From an uncultured Aurantimonas sp. (GTDB taxonomy: Bacteria > Pseudomonadota > Alphaproteobacteria > Rhizobiales > Rhizobiaceae): a stretch of 64,000 bases of DNA. A model generated the notes under the pieces. The model made no database searches. It was not told the origin of the DNA and was given only the letters and a program-made list of their open reading frames with translations. The stretch spans positions 434,001-498,000 of the forward strand of contig CANKZU010000001.1 in assembly GCA_947488615.1 (NCBI GenBank), written 5' to 3'. Of the stretch, positions 17,706 through 27,700 are shown one piece after another; within the stretch, counting starts at the first letter, position 1, and each line of letters starts with the position of its first letter. A program made the position numbers and the translations under genes.

Positions 17706-18569
17706 TCAGTGCGCCATGAGCAACGCTATCGGGCTGCGTTCCAGGAGTTCGCGGGTGACGCCACCGAACAGCATTTGGCGAAGCCGCGTGCGCCCGTATG
17801 CGCCGACGACGATCAATTCCGCGCCGAGGCTCGAGGCCTCGTTCAAGAGACCCTCGGCCGCGTCGTCCCACTGCGGCAGATGCCGTATCTCGACGGCAAC
17901 ACCATGCCGCGCGAGATGCCGGGCCATATCGGCCGCCGGCTCCCGATGCCGTTCCTCGTCCGAGGACGTCTCCGCGACCGAAACCAGATACACCTGCTTC
18001 GCCCGTTGGAGGAACGGGAGGGCCGCCTTGATAGCATGGGAACACTCCGTCGCATCCTTCCAGGCGATGAGAATGGTCTCCGGTTCCTTGGCATTCCGCA
18101 CATCCGGCGGAACGACATAGGCGAGAGCTCCGGCATCGAAGATCACGGCCTCGAATATCTCGGGCCACTGGCCGCCGTCGCCATGCGGACGTCCGACGAC
18201 TACGAGATCGACAGAGCGCGCCGGCGGTCCGATCCGCGCGCCGAGTTCCTGGTAGGCATAGTCGATCCGTCTGATCTCGCTGGGCGCGCGCAGCCCGGCC
18301 AGACGCTCCCGCGCGCGAGTTTCCGCCGCATCGCCATGTTGCACGCCTCGTTTCCGGAGTTCGGCGTTGAGCCATGCGCGCCCAGGCCCGGGCGGAATGG
18401 GAGCCGTCTGCAGATCATTCGTCAGGAGAGCGATGAGATGGGCATCGAACATCGTCGCGATCATGTCGGCATGGCTCGTCTTTGCCGCATCGCGGTCCGA
18501 ACCGTCGATATGGACGGCGATGTCCCGGATCGCTTGGGAAGGCCTGGCAGGGTTCATGGCTGACGACAT
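17706..18569 (-). CDS. Tandem universal stress protein (UspA family)
   Basis: A 287-residue cytoplasmic protein with two Usp domains. The N-terminal one (IRDIAVHIDGSDRDAAK) is degenerate. The C-terminal one is complete and carries the ATP-binding pattern VVGAYGRTRLRQMLFGGVTRELL (Gly-2-Gly-9-Gly-Thr). Such tandem UspA proteins are common in alphaproteobacteria under oxygen limitation or stress. It is probably co-transcribed with the APH-like gene downstream. A second Met at residue 5 is an alternative start. Confidence 0.88.
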   Translation of the reverse strand: MSSAMNPARPSQAIRDIAVHIDGSDRDAAKTSHADMIATMFDAHLIALLTNDLQTAPIPPGPGRAWLNAELRKRGVQHGDAAETRARERLAGLRAPSEIRRIDYAYQELGARIGPPARSVDLVVVGRPHGDGGQWPEIFEAVIFDAGALAYVVPPDVRNAKEPETILIAWKDATECSHAIKAALPFLQRAKQVYLVSVAETSSDEERHREPAADMARHLARHGVAVEIRHLPQWDDAAEGLLNEASSLGAELIVVGAYGRTRLRQMLFGGVTRELLERSPIALLMAH

Positions 18570-18803
18570 TTCGATTCTCCGGCTACGCGATCGGCATCAT
18601 TCTTGTCGGTGAATCCCGTTGTCGCCCTTGATCACGGTCAATCCGGTCTCACGCTATCAGGAATTCGAACGGGCAATGTTCAACCTTCCGCCCAGCACCG
18701 TGACGACGCTACTGCCGGTCCTCCTCAAGCAGTTGTACCGTAGGATCGCGGAACGCGCGCTCGTCACGGTGGCACGCGGTCGCGCCGGCCAGATCATCCG
18801 CCG

Positions 18804-19310
18804 TCAAGCCAAGCCTGCCTGGCTGACGATGAACGCCGCGATCGCGCCGACGTCGTCGAGATCGAAAACCGGAACAGCGGCTTCCTCCACCGCGTGATCG
18901 GCTGCGATGGCGGCAATCCCCGGAATGGCGCCGAGCATCGGTGTGCGCTCCTTCGACCCCGTCCGGCGGCATTCGATCTTGGGATGCGGCGCGGCCTTGA
19001 ACCCTTCCACGAGCACGATGTCGCACGGTTCGAGCCGGGCGATAATCGCGTCGAGCGTGGGTTCGCCCTCGCCGCGCAATTCGTGCATCAAGGCCCAGCG
19101 CGTGGAGGAAACGATCGCCACCTCGCTCGCTCCGGCGACACGATGGCGAAAGGAATCCGTGCCCGCCCTATCGATCTCGAAGGCATGATGCGCATGCTTG
19201 ACCGTCGAGACGCGATATCCGCGCTGGATCAGTTCGGTGACGAGACGCTCGGTCAAGGTCGTCTTGCCGGAGTTCTTCCAGCCGGTGATGCCGAACAGGC
19301 GCTGGGTCAT
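18804..19310 (-). CDS. mobB: Molybdopterin-guanine dinucleotide biosynthesis protein MobB
   Basis: A 168-residue P-loop GTPase, usual length for MobB. GWKNSGKTTLTERLV is the Walker A; GYRVSTVKHAHHAFEIDRAGTDSFRHRVAGA and DIVLVEGFKAAPHPKIE are family hallmarks. MobB assists MobA in attaching GMP to the pterin to form the bis-MGD cofactor used by DMSO-reductase family enzymes, including the formate dehydrogenase encoded nearby. MobA lies 22 kb away in the same island. Divergent from the regulator gene at 19475. Confidence 0.94.
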   Translation of the reverse strand: MTQRLFGITGWKNSGKTTLTERLVTELIQRGYRVSTVKHAHHAFEIDRAGTDSFRHRVAGASEVAIVSSTRWALMHELRGEGEPTLDAIIARLEPCDIVLVEGFKAAPHPKIECRRTGSKERTPMLGAIPGIAAIAADHAVEEAAVPVFDLDDVGAIAAFIVSQAGLA

Positions 19311-19474
19311 GATCGAAGCGATTCCAAACAGGTTTCTGCCCGCCGGGCGAGGTGCGGTCCAGAACGTGTAAACGTGGGCTCGGCGCCGTCAACTCCGGGA
19401 GGCCCGCTTTTCCCGGCGCGCCATCCTTCGCGTCGCGGTTTGCCGCCACCGCCCCGACGCGGCTAAATGCGGCA

Positions 19475-20362
19475 ATGGCCGAATCGACGCCCCCCTATCT
19501 GACGACCCGCGAACTCGCCGATCTGCTGCGCATCAAGGAACGCAAGGTCTATGACCTCGCCGCGAATGGCGAAGTGCCTTGTATTCGCGTCGTCGGAAAG
19601 CTGTTGTTCCCGGAGGACGAGGTGGCGGCCTGGATAGCGGCGTCGCGCTCCGGCCCGGTCGTGGCCAGCCGCCAACTGCCTTTGATCCTGGCCGGTAGCC
19701 ATGATCCGCTTCTGGAATGGGCGCTACGCCAGTCCGGCAGCGGGTTGGCCGCCTTTTTCGATGGCAGCCTGGACGGGATCACGCGGCTTGGCCGGGGAGA
19801 TGCGGCGGCCTGCGCCACCCATATCAGGGAAGGCGACGGCTGGAACGTCGACATGGTCCGCCGCATCCTCGGCGAAGCGCCTGTGGTGCTGATCGAATTC
19901 GCGCGGCGCCAGTGCGGCCTGATCGTCGAGTCAGGCAATCCCAAGCGGATCGCAGCGATCGTCGATCTCAAGCCGCTTCGCTTCGCCCGCCGCCAGCCGG
20001 GTGCCGGCGGCCAGCGCCTGTTCGAGATGCTGGCTCAGGAGGCCAGCGTCGACGTCTCCGTCCTCGCCGGTCCGCAAGCGCCAGCGAAAACCGAGGACGA
20101 CGTGGCCCGCCTCGTGCTCGACGGCAAGGCGGACGCGGCTTTCGGCCTCGCCGCGATGGCCGAGCAATATCGGCTGGGATTCATCCCTCTGGCGGAGGAC
20201 CGCACCGACTTGCTGGTCTGGCGCCGCGCCTATTTCGACCCGCCGTTTCAGCGACTACTGCGGTTTCTGGCCTCCGACGATTTCGCCGACCGCGCATCCG
20301 AGATGTCCGGCTACGACATCAGCGCGACCGGGACCGTCCATTACAACGCGCCCACCCCATAG
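19475..20362 (+). CDS. DNA-binding protein with PBP-like domain (excisionase-type HTH plus PBP_like)
   Basis: A 295-residue protein. Residues 8-55 are a MerR/excisionase-like helix-turn-helix (LTTRELADLLRIKERKVYDLAANGEVPCIRVVGKLLFPEDEVAAWI). From residue about 68 on it matches the periplasmic-binding-protein-like domain found in molybdate-linked regulators and in MoeA fusions (LAGSHDPLLEWALRQSGSGLA, then a CGLIVESGNP segment). It lacks a signal peptide, so it acts in the cytoplasm. Between mobB and the tup genes it is a good candidate oxyanion or pterin sensor that controls the island. The start is the ATG opening the HTH. Confidence 0.85.
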   Translation: MAESTPPYLTTRELADLLRIKERKVYDLAANGEVPCIRVVGKLLFPEDEVAAWIAASRSGPVVASRQLPLILAGSHDPLLEWALRQSGSGLAAFFDGSLDGITRLGRGDAAACATHIREGDGWNVDMVRRILGEAPVVLIEFARRQCGLIVESGNPKRIAAIVDLKPLRFARRQPGAGGQRLFEMLAQEASVDVSVLAGPQAPAKTEDDVARLVLDGKADAAFGLAAMAEQYRLGFIPLAEDRTDLLVWRRAYFDPPFQRLLRFLASDDFADRASEMSGYDISATGTVHYNAPTP

Positions 20363-20488
20363 GACCCGACGCCCTTGTTCCGTTCCGCCGGGCGCGAGAC
20401 CTTCGCCCAACGGAACGACTTCGGCCGTGATCGGTCGGGTCGCCAGATCAACCCAAAGGTTTGCGCGGCGGCATCGACGCGTCGGCCG

Positions 20489-21316
20489 TCACTTGGCGTT
20501 CGGAAAGAACAGCTGCTGGCCATCGACCTTGTAGTTGGCGATCGCCGCCTGCCCCTCTTCACCCCTCAGCCAATCGATGAACGCCTGCCCCTCGGCGGCC
20601 TTGACGCCCGGATGCTTCTCCGGGTTGACCAGAATGACGCCATATTGGTTGAACAACGTCGGGTCACCCTCGACTGCCACCGTGAACTCGCCCTTGTTGC
20701 CGAACGAGATCCAGGTGGCGCGATCGGTCAGGATGTAGGCGCCCATGCCGACGCCGGTGTTCAGCGTCGCGCCCATGCCAGAGCCGGTCTCCCGATACCA
20801 GTCGCCGGAGGCGGCGGCGACATCGACGCCCGCTTGGCTCCACAAGCGCTGCTCGGCCTTGTGGGTGCCGGAATCGTCGCCTCGCGACGCGAACGGCGCC
20901 TTGGCTTCGGCGATCTCCCGCATGGCGGCGACGGCGTCGTTCATCCCGCTGACACCGGCCGGATCGCTCGGCGGTCCGACGATGACGAAATCATTGTACA
21001 TGACGTCGAAGCGCGCGACGCCGCCGCCGTCGGCGACGAATTTTTCCTCCGCCGGTTTGGCGTGGACGAGGAGAACATCGCCATCGCCGTTCTCGGCGTT
21101 CTTGATCGCCTGGCCCGTGCCCACGGCCACGACGCGCACCGCGATGCCGGACGCCGTCTCGAACTCGGGCAGGATCGCGTCCAGCAAGCCGGAATTCTGC
21201 GTCGACGTCGTCGACTGGACAACGATGAACTTGTCCTGCGCTAGCGCCGATACCGGCCCGGTGGCGGTCAGTGCGGCCAACGCGATGGCCAGGGAAAAAT
21301 GGACGCGATTCAACAT
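20489..21316 (-). CDS. tupA: Tungstate-type ABC transporter substrate-binding protein
   Basis: A 275-residue periplasmic protein with a Sec signal peptide (MLNRVHFSLAIALAALTATGPVSALAQ). The mature protein begins KFIVVQSTTSTQNSGLLDAILP; the Thr-Thr-Ser-Thr followed by Ser-Gly-Leu-Leu is the oxyanion-binding motif of TupA. AVGTGQAIKNAENGDGDVLLVHA and FASRGDDSGTH are also typical. TupA proteins bind tungstate with much higher affinity than molybdate. Last gene of a tupB-tupC-tupA operon. Metal preference is inferred from family; molybdate cannot be fully excluded. Confidence 0.9.
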   Translation of the reverse strand: MLNRVHFSLAIALAALTATGPVSALAQDKFIVVQSTTSTQNSGLLDAILPEFETASGIAVRVVAVGTGQAIKNAENGDGDVLLVHAKPAEEKFVADGGGVARFDVMYNDFVIVGPPSDPAGVSGMNDAVAAMREIAEAKAPFASRGDDSGTHKAEQRLWSQAGVDVAAASGDWYRETGSGMGATLNTGVGMGAYILTDRATWISFGNKGEFTVAVEGDPTLFNQYGVILVNPEKHPGVKAAEGQAFIDWLRGEEGQAAIANYKVDGQQLFFPNAK

Positions 21317-21350
21317 GCTGGTCTGTGTCCTTGCTGGTCGTTGTCTTGGG

Positions 21351-22142
21351 TCAAAATAGAAGAGTTCCGGCGAGAAATGCCCGCGCCGGCTGGGTGCTCG
21401 GTTGCTTGAAAAACGCGGCCGCCGGCGCCTGCTCGACAACCCGCCCTTGGTGCAGGAAGACGATTTCGGCGCCGAGCCGGCGCGCCTGGCCGATATCGTG
21501 CGTCACCATGACGACCTTCACACCCCGCTCCACCGCCTGGAGGATCAGGGCCTCGATCCTGTGCGTCGCCGTCGGATCGAGGCTCGATGTCGGCTCGTCG
21601 AGAAACAGGATGTCCGGTTCGGTCGAGATCGCGCGCAGCAGCGCCAGCCTCTGCTGCTCGCCGCCCGACAGGGTTCGAGCCGGCTGCCTGGCCTTGCCGG
21701 CGAGATCCCCGATCTCGAGCAGCGAGCGAATGCGGACGGCGCGCTCGCGTCGGCAAACACCGTGGGCCTGGAGGGCGAAACCGATATTGGCGGCGACCGA
21801 GCGGCGCAGGACGACAGGCCGCTGAAAAACCATCGCCTGACGGCGGCGTATGCGCGCGCACATCGGCTGCCCGCCATACAGCACACGCCCTTCCGCCGGA
21901 TCGATCAATCCATGCAGCAATCTGAGCAGCAGGCTCTTGCCGGCACCGTTCGGTCCCATCACCACGGTCGGCCCGCGACCGGGCAGCGTCAAAGCATCGA
22001 CATCGACGAGCCGCTTTCCCGAAACGCGCAGAACCAGCCCCTCGGCATGGATCGGCAGCAAAGGCGCTGAGGATCCGTCCAAGGCACGCGACGGCATGTC
22101 GAACCCGCCATCGCGTGCTTGTGGGCTCGCCGGACTAGGCAT
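21351..22142 (-). CDS. tupC: Tungstate-type ABC transporter ATPase
   Basis: An ATPase of about 263 residues. Walker A GPNGAGKSL, Q-loop VFQRPVVLRRSVAANI, signature LSGGEQQRLALLRAI, Walker B ILFLDEPTSSLD and switch VTHD are all present. The Q-loop wording is that of the tungstate/phosphate-type branch. The start is uncertain: ATG at 22142 overlaps the tupB stop by eight bases and is used here; 22157 and 22097 are alternatives. It sits between tupB and tupA in one operon and energises tungstate uptake. Confidence 0.88.
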   Translation of the reverse strand: MPSPASPQARDGGFDMPSRALDGSSAPLLPIHAEGLVLRVSGKRLVDVDALTLPGRGPTVVMGPNGAGKSLLLRLLHGLIDPAEGRVLYGGQPMCARIRRRQAMVFQRPVVLRRSVAANIGFALQAHGVCRRERAVRIRSLLEIGDLAGKARQPARTLSGGEQQRLALLRAISTEPDILFLDEPTSSLDPTATHRIEALILQAVERGVKVVMVTHDIGQARRLGAEIVFLHQGRVVEQAPAAAFFKQPSTQPARAFLAGTLLF

Positions 22143-22857
22143 TGAAGCGATTGGCATAGGCCGCCCCCTTCGTCGTGCTGTCGAGCAGGGCGACCGCCGC
22201 GTTCACCGCGACGGCGATGAGGATCAGGATCGCCCCGAGCGCCAGCGCCAGCGCCAAATTCCCCTTCGATGTCTCCAGAGCGATAGTCGTCGTCATGACC
22301 CGGGTGACATGATTGATATTGCCGCCGACGATGATGACGGCGCCGACCTCCGCGATTGCCCGTCCAAAGCCGGCGAGAAACGCGGTCATCAGGCTGGCCC
22401 GTCCGTCCCACAGCAGCGTCGGGATGGAGGCGGCGCGCGAGACTCCCAGCGAACACAGCTGTTCGGCGTATTCCGCATGCAGGTCTTCCACGGCCTGGCG
22501 CGTCAATGCCGCGATGATCGGCGTCACCAGCACGAACTGCGCGATGATCATTGCCGTCGGCGTATACAGCAATTGCAGAACGCCCAGCGGGCCGGCGTTC
22601 GACAGCATCAGATAGACCACCAGCCCGACCACAACCGGCGGCAGGCCCATGAGCGAATTGATCACGATGACGGCCGCGCGCTTGCCCGGAAATCGGCCGA
22701 CCGCCAGCGCGGCCCCGAGCGGCATGCCAACCAGCGCGGCGATCGCGACCGCGCTCAGGGACACCCGCAACGACAACAGAACGATTGCCCAAAGCTCTTG
22801 ATCGCCCCCAACGATCAAGCCTGCGGCCTGGCTAAAACTTTCTGCAAAATCCTGCAT
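22135..22857 (-). CDS. tupB: Tungstate-type ABC transporter permease
   Basis: A 240-residue permease with about five to six transmembrane segments. The EAA loop region (EYAEQLCSLGVSRAASIPTLLW) and FGRAIAEVGAVIIVGGNINHVTRVMTTTIALETSKGN are characteristic of TupB/WtpB-type tungstate permeases. First gene of the tup operon and transcribed away from the formate dehydrogenase operon across a 294-bp divergent region, so a shared control region is likely. Confidence 0.9.
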   Translation of the reverse strand: MQDFAESFSQAAGLIVGGDQELWAIVLLSLRVSLSAVAIAALVGMPLGAALAVGRFPGKRAAVIVINSLMGLPPVVVGLVVYLMLSNAGPLGVLQLLYTPTAMIIAQFVLVTPIIAALTRQAVEDLHAEYAEQLCSLGVSRAASIPTLLWDGRASLMTAFLAGFGRAIAEVGAVIIVGGNINHVTRVMTTTIALETSKGNLALALALGAILILIAVAVNAAVALLDSTTKGAAYANRFNA

Positions 22858-22960
22858 TTTTCACGTTTCATTGCGTCGATTCGGATATTTCACAGGAGTT
22901 ATGCCAATAGGAACGTCACAAGTCCACCGGTGCCAAGTGGCGCTCCGCCGAGAGCCCACC

Positions 22961-22989
22961 GGGTGGCGCCGCGAATCGCGCCGCCACCC
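22961..22989. promoter_or_regulatory. Strong hairpin in the tup/fdh divergent region
   Basis: GGGTGGCGCCGCGA and TCGCGCCGCCACCC are inverted with a single mismatch, giving a potential stem of about 12 to 13 bp with a GAATC loop. It lies in the middle of the 294 bp between tupB and the TorD-type gene, in a wider GC-rich stretch (about 22925-22995) with further pairing options. It could be a structured leader of either operon or a terminator. No further gene is seen in this gap. Confidence 0.5.
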
Positions 22990-23151
22990 ACCGCTAACGC
23001 GCTGTAAACCGGTCATGTGAGAAGCGGCGGGCTGGCGCTGGAAAAGCCGAATCCCGGAGTCAGGAAAAGGCGCTTATTCGTCTTTAGTCTTATGCAATTC
23101 GCGTTGCCGAATCTGAGATTTGCTGGTTTAATCGCGTCAGGGAGAATCCGG

Positions 23152-23757
23152 TTGTCACAGGAAAACGTCGCCATTTCGCACAGGTTGCCAGAACCGGAAC
23201 AATTGCGCGTCAACCTCTACCGTTTGATGGCCCGTCTCTTGGCCTTGCCGCCAGATCGCGAGTTGCTGGATACGTTGGGTGCCCTGTCGGGCGACAATAC
23301 GGATTTTGGTGCCGCGATCGGCGATCTGTCCGCGGCGGCGCAAGCGCTGTCCGAGGGTGAGGCGCGCGAAGAATATCACGATCTTTTTATCGGCGTCGGC
23401 CGGGGTGAGTTGGTGCCCTTCGGCTCCTACTATCTGACCGGCTTTTTGAACGAGAAGCCGCTGGCCCGGTTGCGTGACGATATGGCGCCGCTTGGCATCG
23501 CGCGTTCACCCGACGCCAAGGAGCCCGAAGATCACATCGGAGCCTTGATGGACATGATGGCCGGACTCGTTGACGGCTCGTTCGGTCAGCGCCAGCCGCT
23601 GGAAACGCAAAAAACATTCTTCAAAAAGCATATCGGCTCCTGGGCCATGCATTTTTTCGCTGATCTGGAAAAGACGCCATCGGCGCGACTTTTCCGGCCA
23701 GTCGGCGTGATCGGTAGGCGCTTCTTAGAGATTGAGAAAGCCGGCTTCGACATGTAA
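23152..23757 (+). CDS. TorD/DmsD-family formate dehydrogenase chaperone
   Basis: A 201-residue all-helical cytoplasmic protein of the TorD family, which binds the Tat signal of molybdo/tungsto-enzymes until the cofactor is inserted. Family features are AREEYHDLFIGVGRGELVPFGSYYLTGFLNEKPL and EPEDHIGALMDMMAGLV. The start chosen is a TTG, because AGGGAGA sits eight bases upstream and the product then begins MSQENVAISHRLPEPEQ; open frame further upstream lacks such a site. First gene of the fdh operon, so the alpha subunit precursor is its obvious client. Confidence 0.88.
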   Translation: MSQENVAISHRLPEPEQLRVNLYRLMARLLALPPDRELLDTLGALSGDNTDFGAAIGDLSAAAQALSEGEAREEYHDLFIGVGRGELVPFGSYYLTGFLNEKPLARLRDDMAPLGIARSPDAKEPEDHIGALMDMMAGLVDGSFGQRQPLETQKTFFKKHIGSWAMHFFADLEKTPSARLFRPVGVIGRRFLEIEKAGFDM

Positions 23758-23849
23758 TCAACGGCTTAATGCCGACTGACCGGGTGGGTGAGGCTCGCAA
23801 CGGTTTTTGGGAATATTGGAAACGGGTCTCGCGAAAAGAGGAGATACTC

Positions 23850-24038
23850 ATGAGCGCCAAAGACAAAGACGCCAGGACAGATCGCCGCGCTTTCCTGAAA
23901 TTCGCAGGCTTGGGGACCGGCGCGGCCCTCGTGACCGGCGGGCAGGCCGAGGCCGAGATCGCGGATGCAAAATCCGCGACGCCCGGCTACCGGGAAACCG
24001 ATCATGTGAAGACGTTCTATCAAACCGCGCGTTTCTGA
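23850..24038 (+). CDS. Small formate-dehydrogenase-region Tat-target protein
   Basis: A 62-residue peptide with a twin-arginine motif (DRRAFLKFAGLGTGAALVTGG) followed by a short tail ending VKTFYQTARF. It belongs to the small family found between the chaperone and alpha-subunit genes of many proteobacterial FDH operons. A good ribosome site (GAGGAG) precedes the ATG. Its role is unknown; a small subunit of, or assembly factor for, the exported enzyme has been suggested by position. Confidence 0.85.
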   Translation: MSAKDKDARTDRRAFLKFAGLGTGAALVTGGQAEAEIADAKSATPGYRETDHVKTFYQTARF

Positions 24039-24096
24039 CGCGAACCACTAACAGGCCAGTTTGCAGGCGACTGCAACGGAGGAAACGGAGACAACC

Positions 24097-27087
24097 ATGC
24101 TCAGGAAGAAGGCTGTAGGGACTGCGAGAAGTCCCCGGGTGTCATCTGCGCTGTCGGAATTCGGAAACCGGGCGGTCGATCGCCGTACGTTCCTGAAGCG
24201 GTCCGGGCTGGCCATTGGCGGCGCGGCGGCGATTTCGTCGCTGTCCGGCGGGATGGTGCGCCGGGCGGAAGCCGCGGCGGACGCGGCCACCGGCAACATC
24301 GAGATCAAGAAGTCGGTCTGCACCCATTGCTCGGTCGGTTGCACAGTCATCGCGGAGGTGTCCAACGGCGTCTGGGTCGGCCAGGAACCGGGCTTCGATT
24401 CGCCGTTCAATCTCGGCGCCCATTGCGCCAAGGGCGCATCGGTGCGCGAACACGCCCATGGGGAACGCCGGCTGAAATATCCGATGAAGCTCGTCGGCGG
24501 GAAATGGCAGCGCGTCAGTTGGGACGAGGCCATCAACGAGATCGGCGACAAGATGCTCGCGGTTCGCGAATCCAGCGGGCCCGATTCGGTTTATTGGCTG
24601 GGTTCGGCCAAGCATTCCAACGAGCAGTCCTATCTGATCCGCAAATTCGCCGCCTATTGGGGGTCGAACAATATCGATCACCAGGCGCGTATCTGTCATT
24701 CCACCACTGTCGCAGGTGTTGCCAACACCTGGGGCTATGGCGCGATGACCAACTCCTACAACGACATCCACAATTCCAGGGCGATCTTCCTGATCGGCGG
24801 CAATCCGGCGGAAGCCCATCCGGTTTCGCTACTGCACCTTTTGAAGGCCAAGGAAGAAAACAACGCCCCGCTGATCGTTCTCGACCCGCGCTTTACGCGG
24901 ACCGCGGCGCATGCCGACGAGTATGTCCGTTTCCGGCCGGGCACCGACGTGGCGCTGATCTGGGGCATCCTCTACCACATCTTCGAGAACGGCTGGGAGG
25001 ACAAGCAGTTCATCAAGAGCCGCGTCTGGGGCATGGATGAGATCCGCGCCGAAGTGGCGAAATGGACGCCGGAGGAAGTCGAGAAGGTCACGGGTGTGCC
25101 TGGTTCGCAGTTGAACCGCGTCGCGCGCACGATGGCGGAAAACCGCCCCGCGACGCTGATCTGGTGCATGGGCGGCACCCAGCACACCAACGGCAACAAC
25201 AACACCCGCGCCTACTGTGTCCTGCAGCTGGCCCTTGGCAACATGGGCACGGCCGGCGGCGGCACCAACATCTTCCGCGGCCATGACAATGTGCAGGGCG
25301 CGACCGATCTGGGCGTGCTGGCCGATACGCTGCCCGGCTATTACGGGCTCAGCGATGGTTCCTGGGCCCACTGGGCGCGAGTCTGGGAGGAGGAGCTGGA
25401 CTGGCTGAAGGGTCGGTTCGCGGTGATGCCAGGCGCAGGCGCCGACGGCAAGGACCGCATGATGATGAACGAGACCGGCATTCCCGTGTCCCGTTGGATC
25501 GACGGCGTTCTGGAAGCCAAGGAAAACCTGCATCAGCCGGACAACACCAAGGTGATGGTGTTCTGGGGCCATGCCCCGAACTCGCAGACCCGCTTGCCGG
25601 AGATGCAGAAGGCGATGGGCATGCTCGACCTTCTGGTCGTGATCGATCCCTATCCGACCATGACGGCTGTGCTGCAGGACCGCACCGACGGCGTCTATCT
25701 GCTGCCGGCCGCCACACAGTTCGAGACCGTCGGTTCGGTCACCGCGTCGAACCGCTCGCTGCAATGGCGCGAAAAGGTGGTCGAGCCACTGTTCGAGTGC
25801 CTGCCCGACCACACGATCATGTATAAGTTCGCGGAGAAGTTCGGCTTCGCCGATCGCATGTTCCGCAACATCGAGATCAAGGATGGGGAGCCCCTCGTCG
25901 AGGACATCACCCGCGAGTTCAACCGTGGCATGTGGACCATCGGTTATACCGGCCAGTCGCCGGAGCGGATGAAGTCGCACATGGAAAACCAGCATACCTT
26001 CGACAAGACCACTCTGCGCGCTGCCGGCGGCCCGCATGACGGCGAGTTCTACGGCATGCCCTGGCCCTGCTGGGGAACGCCGGAGATGAAGCATAGCGGC
26101 TCGGCGAATCTCTACGACACGTCGATCCCGGTGGCCCAGGGCGGTATGGGTTTCCGTGCCCGCTTTGGCGTCGAGCGCGACGGCGACAATCTGCTGGCCG
26201 AAGGCTCGTGGCCAGTGGGCTCTGAGATCGAGGACGGCTATCCCGAGTTCACCATGGCGATGCTGAAAGAGCTTGGGTGGGACAAGGATCTGACGCCCTA
26301 CGAGCGCAAGTTCATCGATTATGTCGCCGGCTTCGGCGACCAGCGTCCGACAACAGACCAGGACGTTGGCGAGACCTCTCAGACCGGCGAGATCCCGTCC
26401 GACTACGAGAAGAAGGTCGGCGGCGTGAACTGGAAGACCGACCTCTCCGGCGGCATCCAGCGGGTCGCCATCGCACACGGCTGCGCGCCTTACGGAAACG
26501 CCAAGGCGCGGGCGGTCGTTTGGACCTTCCCTGATCCGGTCCCGATCCATCGCGAGCCGCTCTACACGCCGCGCCGCGATCTGGTCACCGACTATCCGAC
26601 CTATGAGGACAAGACCTTCTGGCGCGTGCCGACGGCCTATGCGTCGATCCAGAAGAACGACTACTCGAAGGACTTCCCGATGATCATGACATCGGGGCGG
26701 TTGGTCGAATATGAGGGCGGCGGCGACGAGTCCCGGTCGAACCCCTGGCTTGCCGAACTGCAGCAGGACATGTTCGTCGAGATCAATCCGTCGGACGCCA
26801 ACGATATGGGCCTTCGCGATCGCGACACAGTCTGGCTGCACAGCCCGGAAGGCGGCAAGATCCGCATCATGGCGATGGTCACCGAGCGCGTCGGCAAGGG
26901 CGTGGTGTTCACCCCGTTCCACTTCGGCGGTTATTTCCAGGGGAACGACCTTCGCGACAAATATCCAGAAGGTGCAGACCCCTACGTTCTCGGCGAGGCC
27001 TGCAATACAGCGCAGACCTACGGCTACGACTCGGTGACCCAGATGCAGGAAACCAAGACGACGCTGTGTCGGATCGAACGGGCGTAA
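24097..27087 (+). CDS. fdhA: Formate dehydrogenase alpha (catalytic) subunit, Cys-type
   Basis: A 996-residue enzyme of the DMSO-reductase family that oxidises formate to CO2 at a bis-MGD metal centre. A Tat signal ([15 protein letters not shown]) directs it to the periplasm. Cys75, Cys78, Cys82 and Cys110 form the [4Fe-4S] site (CTHCSVGC, then AHC). The metal ligand is Cys200, in [11 protein letters not shown], where E. coli FdnG/FdoG has selenocysteine; His201 follows as expected. ATG at 24097 has GGAAACGGAG upstream; a TTG 12 codons earlier is less likely. Neighbouring Tup genes suggest tungsten rather than molybdenum, but this is inference. Confidence 0.96.
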   Translation: MLRKKAVGTARSPRVSSALSEFGNRAVDRRTFLKRSGLAIGGAAAISSLSGGMVRRAEAAADAATGNIEIKKSVCTHCSVGCTVIAEVSNGVWVGQEPGFDSPFNLGAHCAKGASVREHAHGERRLKYPMKLVGGKWQRVSWDEAINEIGDKMLAVRESSGPDSVYWLGSAKHSNEQSYLIRKFAAYWGSNNIDHQARICHSTTVAGVANTWGYGAMTNSYNDIHNSRAIFLIGGNPAEAHPVSLLHLLKAKEENNAPLIVLDPRFTRTAAHADEYVRFRPGTDVALIWGILYHIFENGWEDKQFIKSRVWGMDEIRAEVAKWTPEEVEKVTGVPGSQLNRVARTMAENRPATLIWCMGGTQHTNGNNNTRAYCVLQLALGNMGTAGGGTNIFRGHDNVQGATDLGVLADTLPGYYGLSDGSWAHWARVWEEELDWLKGRFAVMPGAGADGKDRMMMNETGIPVSRWIDGVLEAKENLHQPDNTKVMVFWGHAPNSQTRLPEMQKAMGMLDLLVVIDPYPTMTAVLQDRTDGVYLLPAATQFETVGSVTASNRSLQWREKVVEPLFECLPDHTIMYKFAEKFGFADRMFRNIEIKDGEPLVEDITREFNRGMWTIGYTGQSPERMKSHMENQHTFDKTTLRAAGGPHDGEFYGMPWPCWGTPEMKHSGSANLYDTSIPVAQGGMGFRARFGVERDGDNLLAEGSWPVGSEIEDGYPEFTMAMLKELGWDKDLTPYERKFIDYVAGFGDQRPTTDQDVGETSQTGEIPSDYEKKVGGVNWKTDLSGGIQRVAIAHGCAPYGNAKARAVVWTFPDPVPIHREPLYTPRRDLVTDYPTYEDKTFWRVPTAYASIQKNDYSKDFPMIMTSGRLVEYEGGGDESRSNPWLAELQQDMFVEINPSDANDMGLRDRDTVWLHSPEGGKIRIMAMVTERVGKGVVFTPFHFGGYFQGNDLRDKYPEGADPYVLGEACNTAQTYGYDSVTQMQETKTTLCRIERA

Positions 27088-27103
27088 AGGGAGGAATAAG
27101 ACA

Positions 27104-27700
27104 ATGGCTAGAATGAAATTCCTTTGCGACGCCGAGCGCTGCATCGAGTGCAATGCCTGCGTGACAGCATGCAAGAACGAGAATGAAGTGCCGTGGGGCG
27201 TCAATCGCCGGCGTGTCGTCACCATCAACGACGGCAAGCCGGGCGAGCGCTCGATCTCGGTCGCCTGCATGCATTGTTCGGACGCGCCGTGCGCGGCGGT
27301 GTGCCCGGTCGACTGCTTCTACACGACGGACGACGGCGTGGTGCTGCACTCGAAGGATCTGTGCATCGGCTGCGGATACTGCTTCTACGCCTGCCCGTTC
27401 GGCGCGCCGCAATATCCGCAGGCCTCAAATTTCGGTTCGCGCGGCAAGATGGACAAGTGCACCTTCTGCGCTGGCGGCCCCGAGGAAGACAGCTCGGCGG
27501 TCGAGTTCCAGAAATACGGCCGCAACCGCCTCGCCGAGGGCAAGCTTCCGCTGTGCGCGGAAATGTGCTCGACCAAGGCGCTTTTGGCCGGCGATGGCGA
27601 CACCGTCTCGGCAATCTACCGCGAGCGCGTCGTTGCCCGTGGTTTCGGCGCCGGCGCCTGGGGTTGGGGTACCGCCTACGACCAGAAGACCGGCGGCTGA
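27104..27700 (+). CDS. fdhB: Formate dehydrogenase beta (iron-sulfur) subunit
   Basis: A 198-residue ferredoxin-like electron-transfer subunit. Four Cys clusters are visible: [50 protein letters not shown] and CTFC paired with CAEMC near the C-terminus, enough for four [4Fe-4S] centres. It wires the catalytic subunit to the membrane subunit. Unlike E. coli FdnH it has no C-terminal transmembrane helix, so it is held by partners. It follows fdhA by 16 bases. Confidence 0.95.
   Translation: MARMKFLCDAERCIECNACVTACKNENEVPWGVNRRRVVTINDGKPGERSISVACMHCSDAPCAAVCPVDCFYTTDDGVVLHSKDLCIGCGYCFYACPFGAPQYPQASNFGSRGKMDKCTFCAGGPEEDSSAVEFQKYGRNRLAEGKLPLCAEMCSTKALLAGDGDTVSAIYRERVVARGFGAGAWGWGTAYDQKTGG

Noticed and set aside
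24691..24702. A possible selenocysteine site in FdhA.
   Set aside because: The codon is TGT (Cys), not TGA, and the frame has no internal stop.
24829..27270. An 813-codon open frame on the minus strand opposite fdhA.
   Set aside because: Antisense to the FDH catalytic subunit, with His/Arg-rich composition and no family similarity; produced by codon bias.
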